Origin: Acetobacteraceae bacterium
GTDB lineage: Bacteria; Pseudomonadota; Alphaproteobacteria; Acetobacterales; Acetobacteraceae
DNA: 8,331 nucleotides
NCBI GenBank assembly: GCA_947478535.1
Contig: CANJXD010000236.1
Location: forward strand, 1 to 8,331
Direction: 5' to 3'
Within the stretch, counting starts at the first letter, position 1. Every line of letters begins with the position of its first letter. Made by a program: the position numbers and the translations under genes. Below the pieces are notes generated by a model. It ran no database searches, was not told where the DNA came from, and saw only the letters and a list, made by a program, of their open reading frames with translations. Below are positions 7,072-8,331 of the stretch, in pieces.

Positions 7072-7077
7072 CCGCGC
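7051..7077. terminator. Candidate bidirectional hairpin across the recG 3' end
   Basis: GCGCGGCT (7051-7058) and AGCCGCGC (7070-7077) are perfect 8 bp reverse complements around an 11-base loop. The hairpin spans the overlapping stop codons of recG and the convergent unknown gene, where a shared terminator would be expected. Neither strand has a T-run after the stem, so an intrinsic terminator in the classical sense is not supported. It may act with Rho or merely protect 3' ends. Confidence 0.35.
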
Positions 7078-7790
7078 TCGAACGGAAAGGGCGTGGGGCG
7101 CCAGAAGCGGTGGAGGCCATAGGCCGTCATGGTGCGGCGTTCGAGGTCATGCAGGAAGGCAGCGATGGCCATGCGGTCCCCGGAATGGAGAACACGTTCG
7201 ATATCGGTCTGCAAGGTCCAGTACTCGTCCATCACGCCGCGATGCACCGGCTCCATGCGGTCGATATAGGTGCGCAGATGCCGCGCCGCGGTGGCGAAAT
7301 CGCCCTGCATGGCAGCGATCCAGCCATCGATGTGCTCGACAGGGCCCATGCGGCGCGGGAGTTCGCAGAACGGCGTGATCCAGGCGACGATGTCGTCGAA
7401 GGTCCGGACCGCGTCGAGGAAGGGGCGCACTTTGGCGTCGAAGTTCGGCAGGAGGTGCTGTTGATAGCCAGGGCTGAAGACGTCGACATAGACGCTGGGG
7501 GGTTCTTGGCGATGGAGCGGAATCCAGTGCTTGGGCGGGGGCGCGCCAATGACACGCTCGATGAGGATCGGCTTGCGATTCCCCAGCGCTGACGGATGAA
7601 TGAAGCGGGACAGAGGCAAGACTGTCAGCGTGAGGTCCACGTTCATCCCAGAGGATGTCGGCCCCACATGGAGGGCGATCACCGCTGTCTCGATCGGCGG
7701 CTTGAACAGCCAGCGCCGATGGAGCACCAGGCCCTCATGCGCAGCGAGGACGGGTGAAAAGATGCTCCGCAGCTGCTGCAGCGTTGCCAT
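7068..7790 (-). CDS. Unrecognised 240-residue protein, downstream copy of a tandem paralogous pair
   Basis: I do not recognise this family. The protein seems soluble: no signal peptide, no membrane helix, no Cys/His metal cluster. The N-terminal part (residues 1-66) looks like alternating helix and strands (FSPVLAAHEGLVLHRRWLF, then ETAVIALHVGP, then MNVDLTLTVLPL). Residues 115-200 look helical, with LPNFDAKVRPFLDAVRTFDD and GWIAAMQGDFATAARHL. The last 37 residues (GDRMAIAAFLHDLERR, then FWRPTPFPFERG) are nearly identical to the neighbouring copy. The ATG at 7790 was chosen because it lies five bases after the upstream gene's stop; extending to 7949 would read another frame of that gene. No clear ribosome site precedes it, which suggests translation coupled to the upstream copy. 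Its TAA overlaps the recG TAG in the opposite direction. GC is lower than in recG. A tandem array of small soluble paralogues is the pattern of polymorphic-toxin immunity genes, but no toxin lies in the window. Confidence 0.75.
   Translation of the reverse strand: MATLQQLRSIFSPVLAAHEGLVLHRRWLFKPPIETAVIALHVGPTSSGMNVDLTLTVLPLSRFIHPSALGNRKPILIERVIGAPPPKHWIPLHRQEPPSVYVDVFSPGYQQHLLPNFDAKVRPFLDAVRTFDDIVAWITPFCELPRRMGPVEHIDGWIAAMQGDFATAARHLRTYIDRMEPVHRGVMDEYWTLQTDIERVLHSGDRMAIAAFLHDLERRTMTAYGLHRFWRPTPFPFERG
7071..7181 (-). repeat. Direct repeat unit A: conserved 3' end of the downstream paralogue
   Basis: This 111-base segment, the last 37 sense codons of the gene at 7068-7790, aligns without gaps to 7799-7909 at an offset of 728 bases. 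A hand count gives 92 identical bases of 111. The copies presumably arose by tandem gene duplication. Similarity falls away further upstream within the genes. Confidence 0.85.
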
Positions 7791-7795
7791 CCCAG

Positions 7796-8331
7796 CTAGC
7801 CAAGTTCGAAAGGAAAAGGCGTCGGCCGCCAAAAGCGTTCCAGGCCATAGGCGGCTATGGTGCGGCGTTCGCGGTCGTGCAGGAAGGCGGCGATGGCCGT
7901 GCGGTCGCCGGTGCGGAGGAGGCTCAGGGCTTGCTGGCGCAGCGCCCACTCATCCGTTTCAACACCAGGATCCGGGGGGGGCATCCTGGTGAGGCAGGCA
8001 GCCAGGTGCTGTGCGCTGCTCTTGAAATCGCCCCGCATGGCAGCAATCCATGCATCACTGAGCTCGATCGGACCCCTGATGTGAGGCGGGTTTCGACGCC
8101 GCGTGATCCAGGCGTACACGTCGTCGATCCTTCGAAATGCGTGGAAGAATGGCAATGCCTTGGCGTTGAAGTTGCGGAGGAGGAGCGCAGGATAGTCGTC
8201 GGCGGATAAATCCTGGTGGATGCGTTCCGTTGGAATTTCATGTGAAGCCCTCTCCTGTGTGGGTTCGGGACAACTCACGCCGTGTTCTACCTCAAATGGT
8301 TCATCAAATCCGACCGCCGACGGCCCGCTCA
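7796..8331 (-). CDS. Unrecognised protein, upstream copy of the tandem pair, C-terminal 177 residues (5' end beyond the right edge)
   Basis: The frame stays open from the TAG at 7798-7796 to the window edge. A GTG at 8278 could be read as a start, but translated sequence before it (beginning SGPSAVGF) still aligns with the downstream paralogue (SALGN, its residue 67 onward). The true start should therefore lie about 200 bases beyond the edge. The last 174 residues align to the paralogue with no gap, with identities of 12/49, 38/88 and 31/37 from N to C. Shared landmarks are LL.NF.AK..PF, a DD..AWIT segment, WIAAM.GDF, TAIAAFLHD.ERRT and FWRPTPFPFE. It ends five bases before the start of the downstream copy, so the two should form an operon. 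A C-run in the coding strand (eight bases, 7974-7981) lies inside a 9 bp inverted repeat. Function unknown; no signal peptide or membrane segment is visible in the part seen. Confidence 0.7.
   Translation of the reverse strand, partial: SGPSAVGFDEPFEVEHGVSCPEPTQERASHEIPTERIHQDLSADDYPALLLRNFNAKALPFFHAFRRIDDVYAWITRRRNPPHIRGPIELSDAWIAAMRGDFKSSAQHLAACLTRMPPPDPGVETDEWALRQQALSLLRTGDRTAIAAFLHDRERRTIAAYGLERFWRPTPFPFELG
7799..7909 (-). repeat. Direct repeat unit B: conserved 3' end of the upstream paralogue
   Basis: This is the partner of 7071-7181: 92 of 111 bases are identical by hand count, and 31 of 37 encoded residues. The encoded segment starts at GDRTAIAAFLHD and runs to the C-terminal FELG. 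Confidence 0.85.
7963..7991. repeat. 9 bp inverted repeat with a G8 homopolymer in its loop
   Basis: CACCAGGAT (7963-7971) and ATCCTGGTG (7983-7991) are perfect reverse complements. The 11-base loop holds eight consecutive G (7974-7981). It lies within the coding sequence of the upstream paralogue, encoding the TRMPPPDPG region. The downstream paralogue has no such structure at the matching place. It is a possible slippage site. Confidence 0.45.

Noticed and set aside
7071..7909. The two 111-base direct repeats as mobile-element ends or attachment sites
   Set aside because: They are the 3' coding ends of paralogous genes in register with the reading frame; no transposase or integrase is present.
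7791..7949. Extension of the 240-residue unknown protein by 53 codons
   Set aside because: It reads another frame of the upstream paralogue, and its sequence (Pro/Arg/His-rich) resembles nothing in the pair.
8276..8278. GTG as the start of the upstream paralogue
   Set aside because: The frame remains open to the window edge, and the residues before the GTG still align without a gap to the sister protein, so the start lies outside the window.

Overview
The window reads as chromosomal DNA of a high-GC alphaproteobacterium, most likely a member of the Rhodospirillales/Acetobacteraceae (Roseomonas-like). This rests on the GC-rich codon usage, on the head-to-head arrangement of recG with an sdhE-mfd pair (an arrangement I recall from alphaproteobacteria), and on the protein style. 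The family-level placement is inference.

Layout from left to right. (1) Positions 1-246, minus strand: the first 82 codons of a membrane acyltransferase of the acyltransferase-3 type, which runs off the left edge. Its Shine-Dalgarno lies inside a predicted hairpin. (2) Positions 247-421: a divergent intergenic region with a TTGACC promoter candidate and a short perfect dyad. (3) Positions 422-982, plus strand: a BPSL0067-family protein, probably an NlpC/P60-like cysteine hydrolase. (4) Positions 989-4576, minus strand: Mfd, the transcription-repair coupling factor. (5) Positions 4573-4890, minus strand: SdhE, the FAD assembly factor of succinate dehydrogenase, which overlaps the mfd start by 4 bases (ATGA). 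(6) Positions 4891-4953: a compact divergent control region with a good sdhE-mfd promoter. (7) Positions 4954-7071, plus strand: RecG, the branch-migrating helicase. (8) Positions 7068-7790 and 7796-8331, minus strand: two tandem paralogous genes of a family I do not recognise. The upstream copy runs off the right edge.

The core is a conserved housekeeping block. Mfd and RecG are superfamily 2 DNA translocases that share a helicase module; one acts on stalled RNA polymerase and the other on stalled forks. SdhE is a metabolic passenger that appears to provide the promoter and translational coupling for mfd. Both flanks look more accessory: an orphan hydrolase-like gene on the left and a duplicated unknown gene pair of lower GC on the right.

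The part closest to being undescribed is the tandem pair. The two proteins align without a gap over 174 residues, and identity rises steeply towards the C terminus (12/49, then 38/88, then 31/37, counted by hand). No CRISPR array, tRNA, rRNA, insertion sequence or recombinase gene was seen. The longest stretch without a gene is 175 bases.
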